Positions 9,626-18,756 of a stretch of DNA of 64,000 nucleotides are shown piece by piece; position 1 is the stretch's first letter, and every line of letters starts with the position of its first letter. The stretch spans positions 273,403 to 337,402 of the forward strand of contig CAVZRO010000005.1 in assembly GCA_963777625.1 (NCBI GenBank). The letters run 5' to 3'. The notes under the pieces are model-generated. The model saw only the letters and a program-made list of their open reading frames with translations, made no database searches and had not been told where the DNA came from. Made by a program: the position numbers and the translations under genes. The stretch is from DATDIC01 sp963777625. Lineage in GTDB: Bacteria > Pseudomonadota > Alphaproteobacteria > Acetobacterales > Acetobacteraceae.

Positions 9626-9920
9626 CTACAGATACCGTTCCCATTCCTGCCGTCCGTGCAGGACGCGAACGATCAGAAAATCGGCGTCAGCCAGCACATA
9701 GACGATCAGGTGAGACCGCCATGGACGCAAGCGCACGGGAGGCGTGAATTCAGGCCGTTCGCGCGCCATGCGCGGGTTGTCAGCTATCGGATCGAAGGTC
9801 CGGGCTCCGGGCCAAGCCTACGCGGTACTGCTCGGCTTGGCTCTGGCCGAATTCCTGGCATCCCCGCAAATGGATATCGATGATGTCCTGATCGGCTTGG
9901 CGCGTTGTCCTATACGTCAT
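9626..9920 (-). pseudogene. ParE-family toxin, copy 2 (frameshifted)
   Basis: This is the duplicate of the toxin at 8211-8504. One extra C at about 9813 on the plus strand shifts the frame after roughly 35 codons, at the point where copy 1 reads YHVGLPGARTFD. The conserved C-terminal RVLHGR segment is out of frame, so no functional toxin is expected. The antitoxin copy beside it is intact. Confidence 0.8.
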
Positions 9921-10167
9921 CGTTCGGCTTGCCGGCCGCCCGAGCACGCGCGGCCCGCAGAATATCCTCCATCGAACGGGTGCTGATGCCGCTCTCGATC
10001 CCTTCCGCGATGAGCCTCTGCATCTCTTCGTGGCTTGCAGCCCGCTCCTGGTCGCGCCGGATCAGGTCGCGCACATAATCGCTCGCGTTGCTGTAGCGGC
10101 CGGTCCGGGCCTGCGCCTCGACCCAGCCCTTCATTGGATCGGGCAGGGAAACGTTCATCGTGGCCAT
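9910..10167 (-). CDS. parD: ParD-family antitoxin (copy 2)
   Basis: This is an 85-aa ribbon-helix-helix antitoxin identical to the protein at 8494-8751, starting at ATG 10167 with the same ribosome site. Since its partner toxin is frameshifted, this copy is an orphan. It could add antitoxin dosage for copy 1. Only silent or upstream differences separate the two antitoxin loci. Confidence 0.85.
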   Translation of the reverse strand: MATMNVSLPDPMKGWVEAQARTGRYSNASDYVRDLIRRDQERAASHEEMQRLIAEGIESGISTRSMEDILRAARARAAGKPNDDV

Positions 10168-10241
10168 GGAGGTCCTCCAGGCCTTCGATGGCAAAGATTG
10201 GCAATATCTGTCAAGTAGTGCCAACCCGCGGAGCTAGATCG

Positions 10242-10330
10242 GTCGTGCCCGCGAAAGCGCGAAAGCGGGCATCCAGGCGAGAGCCCGAATTCCGAGCGTT
10301 TGGCTGGATTCCCGCTTTCTCGCGGGAATG
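10242..10330. repeat. REP/BIME-type double palindrome, copy 2, split by the insertion sequence
   Basis: This has the same double hairpin as 8826-8920. Its right arm ends GCGGGAATG, and the insertion sequence begins within the next few bases. After the element, ATGACGGGAAACGGGG resumes at about 11684, matching the uninterrupted palindrome flank at 34683-34718 (GAATGACGGGG, then CATGACGGGGAACGGGC). Confidence 0.75.
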
Positions 10331-10405
10331 ATGGGGTGGATGGCCCCTCACGGCATCGATGTGCCAAAGTTGGGGTATCGCAATTCCAACGGACAGGAGC
10401 CATCC

Positions 10406-11425
10406 ATGAAGCAGGTTACCATCGTCGGTCTGGATCTGGCGAAGAAAGTCTTCCAAGTGCATGGAGTTGATGCCTGCGGGACAGTCCTGATCCGTCGCGC
10501 GCTGCGGCGGAGCAAGCTGCTGGAGTTGTTCGCCAAATTGCCGCCCTGCCTGATCGGCATGGAGGCGTGCGCGACGGCGCATCACTGGGCGAGAGAATTG
10601 GGCAAGCTGGGTCATGAGGCACGGCTGATCCCGCCGGCTTATGCGAAAGCCTATGTGCGGCGCAACAAGAACGACGCCGCCGATGCGGCGGCGATCTGCG
10701 AGGCGGTGAGCCGCCCGACGATGCGCTTCGTGACCGTGAAGACGGCCGCCCAGCAAGCCGCGTCAGGCGTTCACAAGGTACGAGAAATGCTGCTGAAACA
10801 GCGCACTATGCTGATCAACCACCTGCGCGGCATGATGGCGGAATTCGGCATCGTGGTCGCCGAAGGACGCCGCCATGTCGGCGAGCTGGTGGCCATCCTC
10901 GCCGATCCGAGCGAGCAGCGCATACCGGCGCCCCTGCATAGCTGTCTGCTGGCCGTGGTGGAAAGCCTGCGCGGCTTCGAAGCCCGCATTGAAGCGATCG
11001 ACAAGCAGTTGCTCGCCTGGGGCCGCGACAATGCGACCTGCCGACATCTGATCACCATCCCCGGCTATGGACCGATCGTTGCAAGTGCAATGGCAGCGAT
11101 GGTGGTCAATCCAGCAGCCATGCGCAGTGGCCGCGAGTTCGCCGCCTCGCTCGGGCTGGTGCCGCGTCAGGACGGTACTGGTGGCAAGGTGAAGCTCGGG
11201 CCGATCAGCAAGCGCGGCAATGGCTATCTGCGCCGGCTGCTGGTGAACGGCGCCATGGCGGTGCTGCGCAGCAAGCGGGCGACCCAGGAGCCGTGGCTGG
11301 TCAAGCTGCTGGCGACCAAGCCGCGCCTGGTCGCGGCGGTGGCGCTGGCAAACAAAATGGCGCGCATCGGTTGGGCACTGATGATGCGCAATGAGGACTT
11401 CCGGACCGTGCCGGCGGCGGCCTGA
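10406..11425 (+). CDS. IS110-family DEDD transposase
   Basis: This is a 339-aa recombinase. The N-terminal RuvC-like DEDD domain begins VGLDLAKKVFQVHGVD and continues with GMEACATAHHWARELGKLGH and RRNKNDAADAAAICEA, which hold the acidic residues. The C-terminal Tnp_20 domain includes ITIPGYGPIVASAM, FAASLGLVPRQDGTGGK and ISKRGNGYLRRLLVNGA, with the catalytic serine region. Start ATG 10406 has AGGAG about 8 bases upstream; an in-frame extension upstream is element left-end sequence. Length is normal for the family and the frame is intact, so the element may still move. The IS1111 affiliation is also supported by the inverted repeats outside the gene. Confidence 0.95.
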   Translation: MKQVTIVGLDLAKKVFQVHGVDACGTVLIRRALRRSKLLELFAKLPPCLIGMEACATAHHWARELGKLGHEARLIPPAYAKAYVRRNKNDAADAAAICEAVSRPTMRFVTVKTAAQQAASGVHKVREMLLKQRTMLINHLRGMMAEFGIVVAEGRRHVGELVAILADPSEQRIPAPLHSCLLAVVESLRGFEARIEAIDKQLLAWGRDNATCRHLITIPGYGPIVASAMAAMVVNPAAMRSGREFAASLGLVPRQDGTGGKVKLGPISKRGNGYLRRLLVNGAMAVLRSKRATQEPWLVKLLATKPRLVAAVALANKMARIGWALMMRNEDFRTVPAAA

Positions 11426-11681
11426 ACACAACCGCGCAGACGCGACCGGAAGGCTTGCGAGGGTGAAACAGCGTGATGGCATTGTCGGTCAACCGACAGA
11501 TCGAGCGAGACCTGGCATCCGTCTTGGGACAACGCGATCCCGTGGGAATGATCAGACCTCGATCCACGGTTCCCATCAGGGCCTGCGGTCAACCACCGCG
11601 CCAACAGGCCGGACACATGACCGCAAGTGGCCGCCAACGCAGATCACGCAACAAAACCCTTGCCAGCCGGGGGCCATCCAC
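11426..11681 (+). ncRNA. Candidate bridge/seek RNA region of the IS1111-like element
   Basis: The 255 bases between the transposase stop and the right inverted repeat contain no credible gene. In IS1111-type elements this 3' region is reported to encode the guide RNA that pairs with target and donor DNA, so a guide RNA is expected here. I see no decisive structure by eye; the call rests on position and family knowledge. Confidence 0.35.
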
Positions 11682-11966
11682 ACATGACGGGAAACGGGGA
11701 TGACGAACGTAGGTCGCCCTTATGCGGTCAGATATAATCGGGCAGCAGGTCCTGGCCAGGCCACTTCACCTCGCTTCGGTGGTGGCCTAAATGGGACACA
11801 TGGAACAGAGGCTCGTCGGGCCACCTACGACCGTACTCCAGCTTGACGGCACATTGAGCCTTATTTCGCTCACCGGCTTCCCAACAGGCAGAGATCTGGA
11901 CGCACGCTGCATGCCCGAACTCGACGCCGTTCTGGACCATCCCGCCAGGCGGGCGCCATCACAGCG
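11682..11966. other. Intergenic, IS right flank to SURF1
   Basis: This region opens with the second half of the split palindrome (to about 11705). The rest holds no recognisable gene. Short open frames on both strands have no family features. It may be the decayed original 5' flank of the SURF1 gene. Confidence 0.4.
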
Positions 11967-12698
11967 TTGACCAGCTCCGAGGGTCACGTCTTTCGGCCAG
12001 GTAGCGGATCGCAATCGCGTCCGTCGCACCGCTTCGGTGCGCTGATTGTTCCCAGCCTGATCGTGCTGCTGATGCTGGCGATCCTGCTCGCGCTGGGGAC
12101 GTGGCAGATTTACCGGCTGCACTGGAAGGAAGGGATTCTCCAGCAGGTGGCGCAGGCGGAGGCGGCGCCGGCGGTGCCGCTCGGGCCGCATCCGACCAGC
12201 TTCCAGAAGGTCAGCGTGACCGGGCGGCTGCGGCCCGATCTCGCCGCCTCGTTCGGGGCGGAGGTGCGGGACACGCCGGCCGGCACGCTGCTCGGGACGC
12301 AGCTTATCGTGCCGCTGGAGCGGGCGGGGGCCGATCCGGTGCTGGTCGATCTCGGCTGGGTGCCGAACGGGCCCCGCCCGACGCTGCCCAGCGGCACCGT
12401 GACCATCGCCGGATATGTGCGGCAGGCGGAGACTCCGGGATTGTTCACCCCGAACCCCGATCCGGCGCGGCGGGAGTTCTACGCGTTGCAGCCGGAGGTG
12501 ATCGGGCGGGCGCTGGGGCTGGCGAAGGTGGCGCCGTTCACGCTGATCGCCATGGGGCCGGATGACCCGGCACATTATCCCGTGCCGGCGCAGGAACTGC
12601 CGCGGCCGCCCAACAATCATCTGCAATATGCGCTCACCTGGTACGGTCTGGCCGGCGTGCTGGTGGTGATGTTCGTGGCCCGGGCGCGAAAGGGCTAG
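11967..12698 (+). CDS. SURF1 family cytochrome oxidase assembly protein
   Basis: This is a 243-aa inner-membrane protein that helps insert heme a into cytochrome oxidase subunit I. It has the SURF1 hairpin topology: an N-terminal helix (IVPSLIVLLMLAILLALGTW) followed by the signature QIYRLHWKEGIL, a periplasmic domain (VLVDLGWVPNG is the diagnostic block), then NNHLQYALTWYGLAGVLVVM at the C-terminus. The start is uncertain: TTG 11967 is the only upstream candidate that keeps the frame, and the first 20 residues look unlike the family. The insertion events upstream may have replaced the native start. It ends 5 bp before the M32 peptidase gene, so the two are probably cotranscribed. Confidence 0.9.
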   Translation: MTSSEGHVFRPGSGSQSRPSHRFGALIVPSLIVLLMLAILLALGTWQIYRLHWKEGILQQVAQAEAAPAVPLGPHPTSFQKVSVTGRLRPDLAASFGAEVRDTPAGTLLGTQLIVPLERAGADPVLVDLGWVPNGPRPTLPSGTVTIAGYVRQAETPGLFTPNPDPARREFYALQPEVIGRALGLAKVAPFTLIAMGPDDPAHYPVPAQELPRPPNNHLQYALTWYGLAGVLVVMFVARARKG

Positions 12699-12703
12699 CA
12701 GGA

Positions 12704-14194
12704 ATGACCGCGTATGACCGGCTGACCACCCGCTTCGCCCGCATCGCCACGATCAACGAGGCGGCCGCCGTGCTGGGCTGGGACGCCGCCGCCATGATGC
12801 CGCCCGGCGGTGGCGCGGCGCGCGGCGACCAGTTGGCGGTGCTCGCCGGGCTGGCGCACGGGCTGCTGACCCAGCCGGAACTGGCGGACGATCTGGCCGA
12901 CGCCGAGGCGCGGGCCAGCAATCTCGATGAGTGGCAGGGCGCGAACCTGCGGCTGATGCGCCACGCCTACCGTCGTGCCACGGCGCTGCCGCCGGCGCTG
13001 GTGGAGGCGCAGACCCGGACCAGTTCGGCCTGCGAGAAGGTCTGGCGGGAGGCGCGGCGGACCTCCGACTTCGCGCTGGTGCGCCCGCATTTGGAGCAGG
13101 TCGTGCGGCTGATGCGCGAGGCGGCGGCGGCGCTGGCCGAGGCTCTGGGCCTTTCAGCCTATGACGCGCTGATGGATGGGTTTCAGCGCGGCCTGCGGAC
13201 CGAGCGGGTGGCGCGGATCTTCGCGGATTACGAAAGATTCCTCGGCACCGCGCTGCCGGCCGTGGAGGCGCGGCAGGCGCGCCTGCCCGCCCCGGTGGCG
13301 CCATCGGGTCCGTTCCCGGTCGATACGCAGGAGGCGCTGTGCCGCCGCCTGGCGGAGCGGATCGGGCTCGATTTCGCGCATGCGCGGCTGGACCGGTCGG
13401 CGCACCCGTTCTCTGGCGGCACGCCCGCCGATGTGCGGATCACCACGCGTTATGACGAGGCGGACTTCACCCAGGCGGTGCTGGCAGTGGTGCACGAGAC
13501 CGGGCACGCACTGTATGAGCGCGGGCTGCCGGACGCGCGGGCGCGCCAGCCGGTGGGCGACGCGGCGGGCATGGCGGCGCATGAGAGCCAGTCGCTGATC
13601 ATCGAGATGCAGGCCTGCCGGTCGGACGCGTTTCTGGGCTGGCTGGGGCCCGAGCTGCACGCGGCGTTCGGCGGCGACGCGGCGCCCTATCGTGCGGAGA
13701 ACCTGGCGCGGCGGTGGCGCCGGGTGGAGCGCGGCTGCATCCGGGTGGATGCGGATGAAATGACCTATCCGGCGCACGTGATCCTGCGGTTTCGTCTGGA
13801 ACAGTCCCTGGTGTCCGGCGAGTTGTCGGTGGCCGATTTGCCGGGGGCGTGGAACGAGGGGATGCAGGCGTTGCTGGGCATCACGCCGCCGGACGACGCG
13901 CGCGGCTGCCTGCAGGATATCCACTGGTACGACGGGGCGTTCGGCTATTTCCCCAGCTATTCACTGGGCGCGATGGCGGCGGCGCAGTTGATGGCGGCGG
14001 CGCGGCGGGCGCTGCCGGACATGGACTCGGCGCTGGGGCGGGGCGATATGTCGCCGCTGGTGGGCTGGCTGCGGGCGAATGTGCATGCGCGCGGCAGCTT
14101 GCTGGATTTCGACGGGCTGCTGCATGCGGCGACCGGGAAGACGCTGGATCCGGCGGATTTCGAGGCGCACCTGACGCGGCGGTATCTGGCGTGA
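12704..14194 (+). CDS. M32 family metallocarboxypeptidase (Taq-type)
   Basis: This is a 496-aa zinc carboxypeptidase that removes C-terminal residues from peptides, probably cytoplasmic because no signal peptide is seen. The zinc site HETGH is at residues 264-268. Flanking M32 signatures are HPFSGGTPADVRITTRY, AAHESQSLIIEMQ (third ligand region), DEMTYPAHVILRF and WYDGAFGYFPSYSLGAM. Length and order fit the family exactly, and the frame is intact. ATG 12704 lies 5 bp after the SURF1 stop with AGGA just upstream. Confidence 0.95.
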   Translation: MTAYDRLTTRFARIATINEAAAVLGWDAAAMMPPGGGAARGDQLAVLAGLAHGLLTQPELADDLADAEARASNLDEWQGANLRLMRHAYRRATALPPALVEAQTRTSSACEKVWREARRTSDFALVRPHLEQVVRLMREAAAALAEALGLSAYDALMDGFQRGLRTERVARIFADYERFLGTALPAVEARQARLPAPVAPSGPFPVDTQEALCRRLAERIGLDFAHARLDRSAHPFSGGTPADVRITTRYDEADFTQAVLAVVHETGHALYERGLPDARARQPVGDAAGMAAHESQSLIIEMQACRSDAFLGWLGPELHAAFGGDAAPYRAENLARRWRRVERGCIRVDADEMTYPAHVILRFRLEQSLVSGELSVADLPGAWNEGMQALLGITPPDDARGCLQDIHWYDGAFGYFPSYSLGAMAAAQLMAAARRALPDMDSALGRGDMSPLVGWLRANVHARGSLLDFDGLLHAATGKTLDPADFEAHLTRRYLA

Positions 14195-14273
14195 GGCGGG
14201 CGGGGGCGCGAAGAGCGGCGGTGGAGGCCTTCGTCCGGCGCCCGATCGTGCACCGCAAGCGGGAGGGTGCGGG

Positions 14274-16205
14274 CTATGGTGCGGCGCGGCGTTTCTGCAA
14301 CACCAGGTGGATGTGCAGTCCCTGCGCATTATGATAAATGATATCAAACGGAACCAGTGAGGCAAGCTGCCGCGCAAATTCCAGCAGCGAATCGGCCGTG
14401 AAGGTATGCACGTGGATGCTTGACTGGACAGTGGCAGTGCTGCGCGAATTCCTCGCTTATGTCTCTGACCATGCCAGTTCACCTTGCGTGCCGGTAAGGA
14501 AGTCGCGATAGCGCTCCGATCGGGACGACATCGAGCTCCTGTCCGTGGATGTCGAGCAGATACTCGATCTCCGTTAGTTCTCGCCGGCGATCGAAACAGA
14601 ACCGCTTGTCGGGAACGACCATGTACACCAGGCCGCCCGGGCGAACGATCCGCAGCCATTCCTGGATCTGTCGGCCGGGGTTGGCGAACATGCTCCAGGA
14701 CATGGCTGTTGATAACGAAATCAAATGCATTGTCGTCGATGAACGGGATAGGTGTTGCCCTTCCAGACAAGCTGCACCTGAAGAATGGTGCCGACCTGCA
14801 GGGTCTTTCGCAATTGCTGCTGCAGGCTCTCGGTGCTCTGCATGTCCAGATAGACCACTTCGGCATCGAGATCGAAGGGCTTGTACAGTGCGCCGATCTC
14901 CAGGCCGCGCCCGCGGCACATAAGGTAGGCGGCCCGGGCGAAGTCGGTGTCCCTGGAGTGCTTTTCGGCAACACCGTTGAGAACCCGGCTGGCGGGCGGG
15001 CTGTTCAGCTCCACCGGTTCGAGGATGATGCTTCTGTGCCGGTCGGGGGCGTATTGCGTGGCAAAGTCCTGTCCCAGCAGCATGATACCGAGCGAAACCG
15101 GAAAGGCGAGGTTGAGCTTGCGAAAGTCCAGCTCGGCGTAGACTGTGCCGATCCGGGTCATCAAGGTCAGAAAGCCGATCTGGTCCGGCTTACGCTCGGC
15201 GAGGGTCGCGAAATCGCCCCACCAGTTGAGCTGGTTGCCAGCCCTGTCCTCAACGCGAATCCTGATACCCGCCGCATCGATGTTCTGGAGGACGATGCGG
15301 GCCGTGGCCGCAGTGCCGAGCTGCGTGTGGATCCAGTGGCTTCCCGGGCCTGCCTGCTCCGCCACGCGCAGCGCGCCTGGCGAGACGCCAGTTTCCCGCT
15401 CGTCGCCCTGCTCGGGCGGTGCGATGGATACTCCGTCAGCGTGCCAGGACGTAGGCTGGATCATCACGTGCGTTCCTGTATGGACGTCGCTATTGCTTCC
15501 TTCGACGAGGCTCGGTGCGAACGTGATGATAGCCGGGTTGTTCCGGCATTTCCAAGCGAGAGCAAAGACCTTGAAATAGACCTGGAACGTGCGCTCCGCC
15601 GGGATATCTTCCAGCCGCCATGGCCAGGCCCTGAAAACTCGTACAGTCCAGTCGGGGCCGAATATTCCGGTCAGCAGCCCACCCACCATGTCCGGCGTGG
15701 TGGCCAGCTTGTGCATGTAGGGATGGGTGGACTTGGGATCGAAATTTCGCAGATGGTCCGGGACGAAACGTAGCTCCGGTTCGGTTGCACGGTGAGACGT
15801 CGTATCGAACAGTTCGAAGTTCGGACAGGTCAGCGCCACCATGCTGTTCGCCCGGTCGCGCAGGTTGGAGACAAACGCCTGCACGTCCGCCGGAGGGATA
15901 TGCTCCAGCACCTCCTGCGCGATGACGAGGTCGGCGGTGAAGTCGTTCGGAAGGTCCTGTGGCTTGACGGCGTGGACGCCACGCTGCTGCAACCTGGCCA
16001 GCACGTCATCGTGCGCGTCGGTGGCAAAATACCGGGCACCGTCGGTGGTAATCCCGGAGCTGCGGAACCAGTCGATCAGCGGGTTCAGCCCGCATCCTAT
16101 ATCCAGGCAGGACGAAAAGGATAAGCCGTTCGCGCGTGCCGTTTCGGCGAGCAACCGGAGTATATGCCGATCGGCCAACTCCTCGATCTGCCAGCTCTGA
16201 TCCAT
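14274..16205 (-). pseudogene. Two-domain SAM-dependent methyltransferase, frameshifted
   Basis: The gene starts at ATG 16205 with a class I methyltransferase domain (CLDIGCGLNPLIDWF motif I near residue 33, then VIAQEVLEHIPP). A middle beta-rich region of about 170 aa follows, then a second methyltransferase-like domain (LMCRGRGLEIGALYKPF near residue 430). The second domain continues only after frame changes near 14735, 14690 and 14460: NAFDFVINSHVLEHV, then EWLRIVRPGGLVYMVVPDKRF, then a C-terminus ending at TAG 14274-14276. All pieces are collinear, so this is one gene of about 640 codons with three one-base shifts. Context with glycosyltransferase genes upstream suggests methylation of a surface glycan. 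The substrate is unknown. Confidence 0.8.
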
Positions 16206-16375
16206 GGTTTGCGGCGCCCGCTATTTGCGAATGTATCACCTGCAGCTTATCAGCTTCGCTGCGGGGTGCGCCAGCCTCCGTGAGCGTCTGATAGCGGACC
16301 GCATTGAGAGTGACTCCTTCTGCCGGTGTTGCCCGGAGTAACGTGAAGCGAACGAGCGGCGCGGCGGGCGACAAA

Positions 16376-16450
16376 GTCGTGGATGGCCGGGACAAGCCAG
16401 GACAAGCCCGGCCATGACGGAAAGGGGCCGGCCATGACGGAAAGGGTCAG
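16376..16450. repeat. Palindromic repeat plus 20-bp tandem repeat
   Basis: GGATGGCCGGGACAAGCC is followed by its near inverse GACAAGCCCGGCCATGACGG, a palindrome type common in alphaproteobacterial intergenic DNA. The unit CCGGCCATGACGGAAAGGG then occurs twice, at 16408-16426 and 16428-16446. This occupies the 310-bp gap between two minus-strand genes and may act as a transcript-end structure. The remainder of 16206-16515 shows no gene. Confidence 0.65.
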
Positions 16451-16515
16451 CATCAACGCGGGTTGGTATGACAACACCCTCGACTTGTTATCAGATTCGA
16501 CTCCGTTGACAGGAG

Positions 16516-18756
16516 CTACTGACGGATGCGGTTAAGCAGTTCGCCGGACGCGGCCATCAGTTTCTCGGCTTCGCCGCGGAGGTCGGCGGCTTTTCGCAGG
16601 CGCGGCGGCTCCCATCGTGGGGCGTCGCTGGTCCTTGTCGCCCGGTCCAGATAGGTCGCTTCCGCAAGCGCCCTTTCGTCCCGGCTGATTTCCTGCGAGA
16701 CCGCGCGAATATCGGCAAAGCGGATTCCCCCCGGCACCACGGCGTTGAGGATGGCGGGCAGCCACATCTCCCGTGCCACGAACTGGCAGTCGCGCTTCCG
16801 ACGGATCAACCGGGCGCGCTCACTCATGCGAAGATAGTCCTGCTGATAGGCCGTTTCGAGAGCGTTCAGCCAGGCGTCGTAATGGTTGGACGTGACGATG
16901 CCGGCGTCGAGATCGGATTCAAGATAGAACGGCGTGTTGCTGTAAACGCCGATATGACCGAAGCCGCCGTACTCGACCATCTTGATGTCGGATTTGGCGT
17001 TGATGAAATCCATGGTGTGCTGATCGGCAATGGTCTGTACCGGCGACACGGCGAGCAGAATGGGTTCGTGGTCGAGGAAACGCAGATAATGGCTGAAGTC
17101 CATTTCCCCCAGATGCCGCAGGTTCACGGCGGTATCGAACGCCCGGTCCGCGCGGCCCACAATATAGATCGGCAGGTCGTGCTGCTCGGCGAAATCGCTG
17201 ATCGCCGCGACCACCGCCTTGCGCTGCTCGGAGAAGATTGGCGGGTTGTCGCTTGAAACCCAGAGAATCCCGCTCGGCCTGGTGATCGGCTTGGAAAGCT
17301 CGGGCGTGGGAAAGCGGATGCTGTTGGGGATGACGAAGGTCTTGCCCAGCAGATTGCCGACGCGCTGGTCCAGATAATGTGCCAGCCTCGGCGTCGAGGT
17401 GACCACCGAACTCGCCTCGCGCAGCGCGAGGTCCTGTTCGAACGGGATCGACAGGGAGCTTGCCTGATAGGTCTGCCTGGCAAGAAGGTTGTCGTCGATA
17501 TCAAACAAGTATCCGCCGAGGTGAAACAGCGCTTTCTGCCGCTCGAACGGCATGCGTCGCTGAATCCATACCGCATCATAGGTCGTTGGGTCGCTGAGAA
17601 CGCGTGGCTCCTGCAAGTTGTCGGTGGCGAGATAGTCACCGATCAGGCCTTGGCAGCGCAGTGCCTCCAGTTGCTCGACACAGCGGATGGCGCCCAATCT
17701 GGATTTGTGCGTGCAAATCGCGAACACCTTGGGCGCCGCGCCCCGCAGCACTGGCGGCGAGCCCAGGGGATGTGCGCCCGCGAGCTGTGCTGAGCCCAGG
17801 GACTCCAACAGGCTCCGGCTTGCCTGCCAAAGGCTGTGGTGTAGTGCCACGGCGTTTCTGCGGTAGCGCCGGAGTTCGCTCTGGTTCCGACAGAGCCGCA
17901 TGGCGGCGAGGATCAGGTCGGCCGGCTTCATTCCGGCGAGGACGGGACCGGCTGACGTGGCGCGGACGATAGGGGCGAATTCGGAATCGCCGGGCAGTAT
18001 CGGCGGGACGCCCTGCAACAGCCCTGGAGAATAGGATCGCAAGGCGCCAGCGGTCAGCGCCTCGACATCGATGACACAGTCGCAGGACGCGATCGCTTCG
18101 GCACGACCGGCAATGTCGGCGTACACGTTGGATACGAAATGAGCGGTGTCTGCTTCAAGCGTTTGCGGGTGACTGGTTATCACGCACAGGTCGATATCGT
18201 CGTGGTCGCCGGCTTCCTGCGCGGCGTGAAGAAGGATGGGGAGGATTTCCGCCAGGGGGTTGTCGTCGAGAACGATGCCGATGCGGCGCCTGCCGCGTGC
18301 CGGCGCGGTCGTCCTGGGCAGTTCCGGTGAAACGAGTACGGGCAGCTCGTAGCTGGCCGCAGCACCTGGGCGGTCCACGAGCAGGTAATCGAAAGGCCCC
18401 GGCTGCGGCGCTGCGTTATCGCCGGCGGCTTCGTATGACGGGACATCGCGCAGCTTCAGGCCCTGGTAGGTGAAGCGGCGCGGCGGCAGCGGTGCGTGAG
18501 GCGCGCACCAGACGGCAATATCGGCGGCCAGTCGCTGCAGGGTGGTGTCGGGGTCATGCGGCAGCCATCGCTCGGAGCTGAGCGTGGGTGTCGCCGGTAT
18601 TCCGACCTGCAGGGCGATTGTTACATCGTGTCCTGACTCTGCAAAGGCGCGATCGAGGAGCGCCAGGCGGAATGCGGCACGGGTGAGCGGCGCGCCGGGC
18701 AGCGCCGGAGGTTCCGAGGTGAGCAGGACCACCTTCATTTTGCTGGTGTCCTTCAA
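16516..18756 (-). CDS. Glycosyltransferase-like protein (GT4/GT-B type), 746 aa
   Basis: This is a cytoplasmic protein with two Rossmann-like halves. The N-terminal half begins MKVVLLTSEPPALPGAPLTRAAF and contains a degenerate GT-B unit; the C-terminal half (FAICTHKSRLGAIRCVEQLEAL onward) includes FDIDDNLLARQTYQ, STPRLAHYLDQRVG, FVIPNSIRF and a YGGFGHIGVYSNTPFYLE segment in the place where GT-B donor-binding sites lie. No membrane segment is seen. It probably transfers sugars to a surface polysaccharide or glycoprotein. Start is ATG 18756 (MKDTSKM) or ATG 18738. The 18756 start overlaps the stop of the upstream gene by four bases, supporting translational coupling. Exact donor and acceptor cannot be told from sequence. 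Confidence 0.75.
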   Translation of the reverse strand: MKDTSKMKVVLLTSEPPALPGAPLTRAAFRLALLDRAFAESGHDVTIALQVGIPATPTLSSERWLPHDPDTTLQRLAADIAVWCAPHAPLPPRRFTYQGLKLRDVPSYEAAGDNAAPQPGPFDYLLVDRPGAAASYELPVLVSPELPRTTAPARGRRRIGIVLDDNPLAEILPILLHAAQEAGDHDDIDLCVITSHPQTLEADTAHFVSNVYADIAGRAEAIASCDCVIDVEALTAGALRSYSPGLLQGVPPILPGDSEFAPIVRATSAGPVLAGMKPADLILAAMRLCRNQSELRRYRRNAVALHHSLWQASRSLLESLGSAQLAGAHPLGSPPVLRGAAPKVFAICTHKSRLGAIRCVEQLEALRCQGLIGDYLATDNLQEPRVLSDPTTYDAVWIQRRMPFERQKALFHLGGYLFDIDDNLLARQTYQASSLSIPFEQDLALREASSVVTSTPRLAHYLDQRVGNLLGKTFVIPNSIRFPTPELSKPITRPSGILWVSSDNPPIFSEQRKAVVAAISDFAEQHDLPIYIVGRADRAFDTAVNLRHLGEMDFSHYLRFLDHEPILLAVSPVQTIADQHTMDFINAKSDIKMVEYGGFGHIGVYSNTPFYLESDLDAGIVTSNHYDAWLNALETAYQQDYLRMSERARLIRRKRDCQFVAREMWLPAILNAVVPGGIRFADIRAVSQEISRDERALAEATYLDRATRTSDAPRWEPPRLRKAADLRGEAEKLMAASGELLNRIRQ

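Larger units (their letters stand above)
7503..10330. repeat. 1.41-kb direct tandem duplication (copy 1 7503-8916, copy 2 8917-10330)
   Basis: Sequence from inside ctaE to the end of a REP-type palindrome is present twice head to tail. Each unit holds the 3' third of ctaE, a DUF983 gene and a parDE module on the opposite strand. The copies differ by roughly a dozen substitutions and one-base indels, so the event is fairly recent. The join is at 8917-8920, where the palindrome end (GGGAATGAC) meets the ctaE interior (GGGCTGACAGTG); TGAC is shared by both parents and marks microhomology. The original ctaE remains whole, and copy 2 begins with a headless ctaE fragment. Confidence 0.93.
10336..11681 (+). 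mobile_element. IS110-family element, IS1111-like subgroup
   Basis: This is a 1.35-kb insertion sequence bounded by a 12-bp inverted repeat: GTGGATGGCCCC at 10336-10347 and GGGGCCATCCAC at 11670-11681. Near-terminal inverted repeats distinguish the IS1111 subgroup from other IS110 members. The element encodes one DEDD transposase and has a 3' non-coding stretch of about 255 bp. It sits inside a REP palindrome, a target choice known for several IS1111 relatives. The trinucleotide ATG is present at both outer junctions. It separates duplication copy 2 from SURF1. Confidence 0.85.

Noticed and set aside
8826..10330. CRISPR array from the repeated palindromes
   Set aside because: Only two copies per kb, no regular spacers, no cas genes; they are REP/BIME elements within a duplication.
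14484..15773. A 429-codon plus-strand frame opposite the methyltransferase
   Set aside because: The minus strand carries clear methyltransferase motifs, and the plus product has none.
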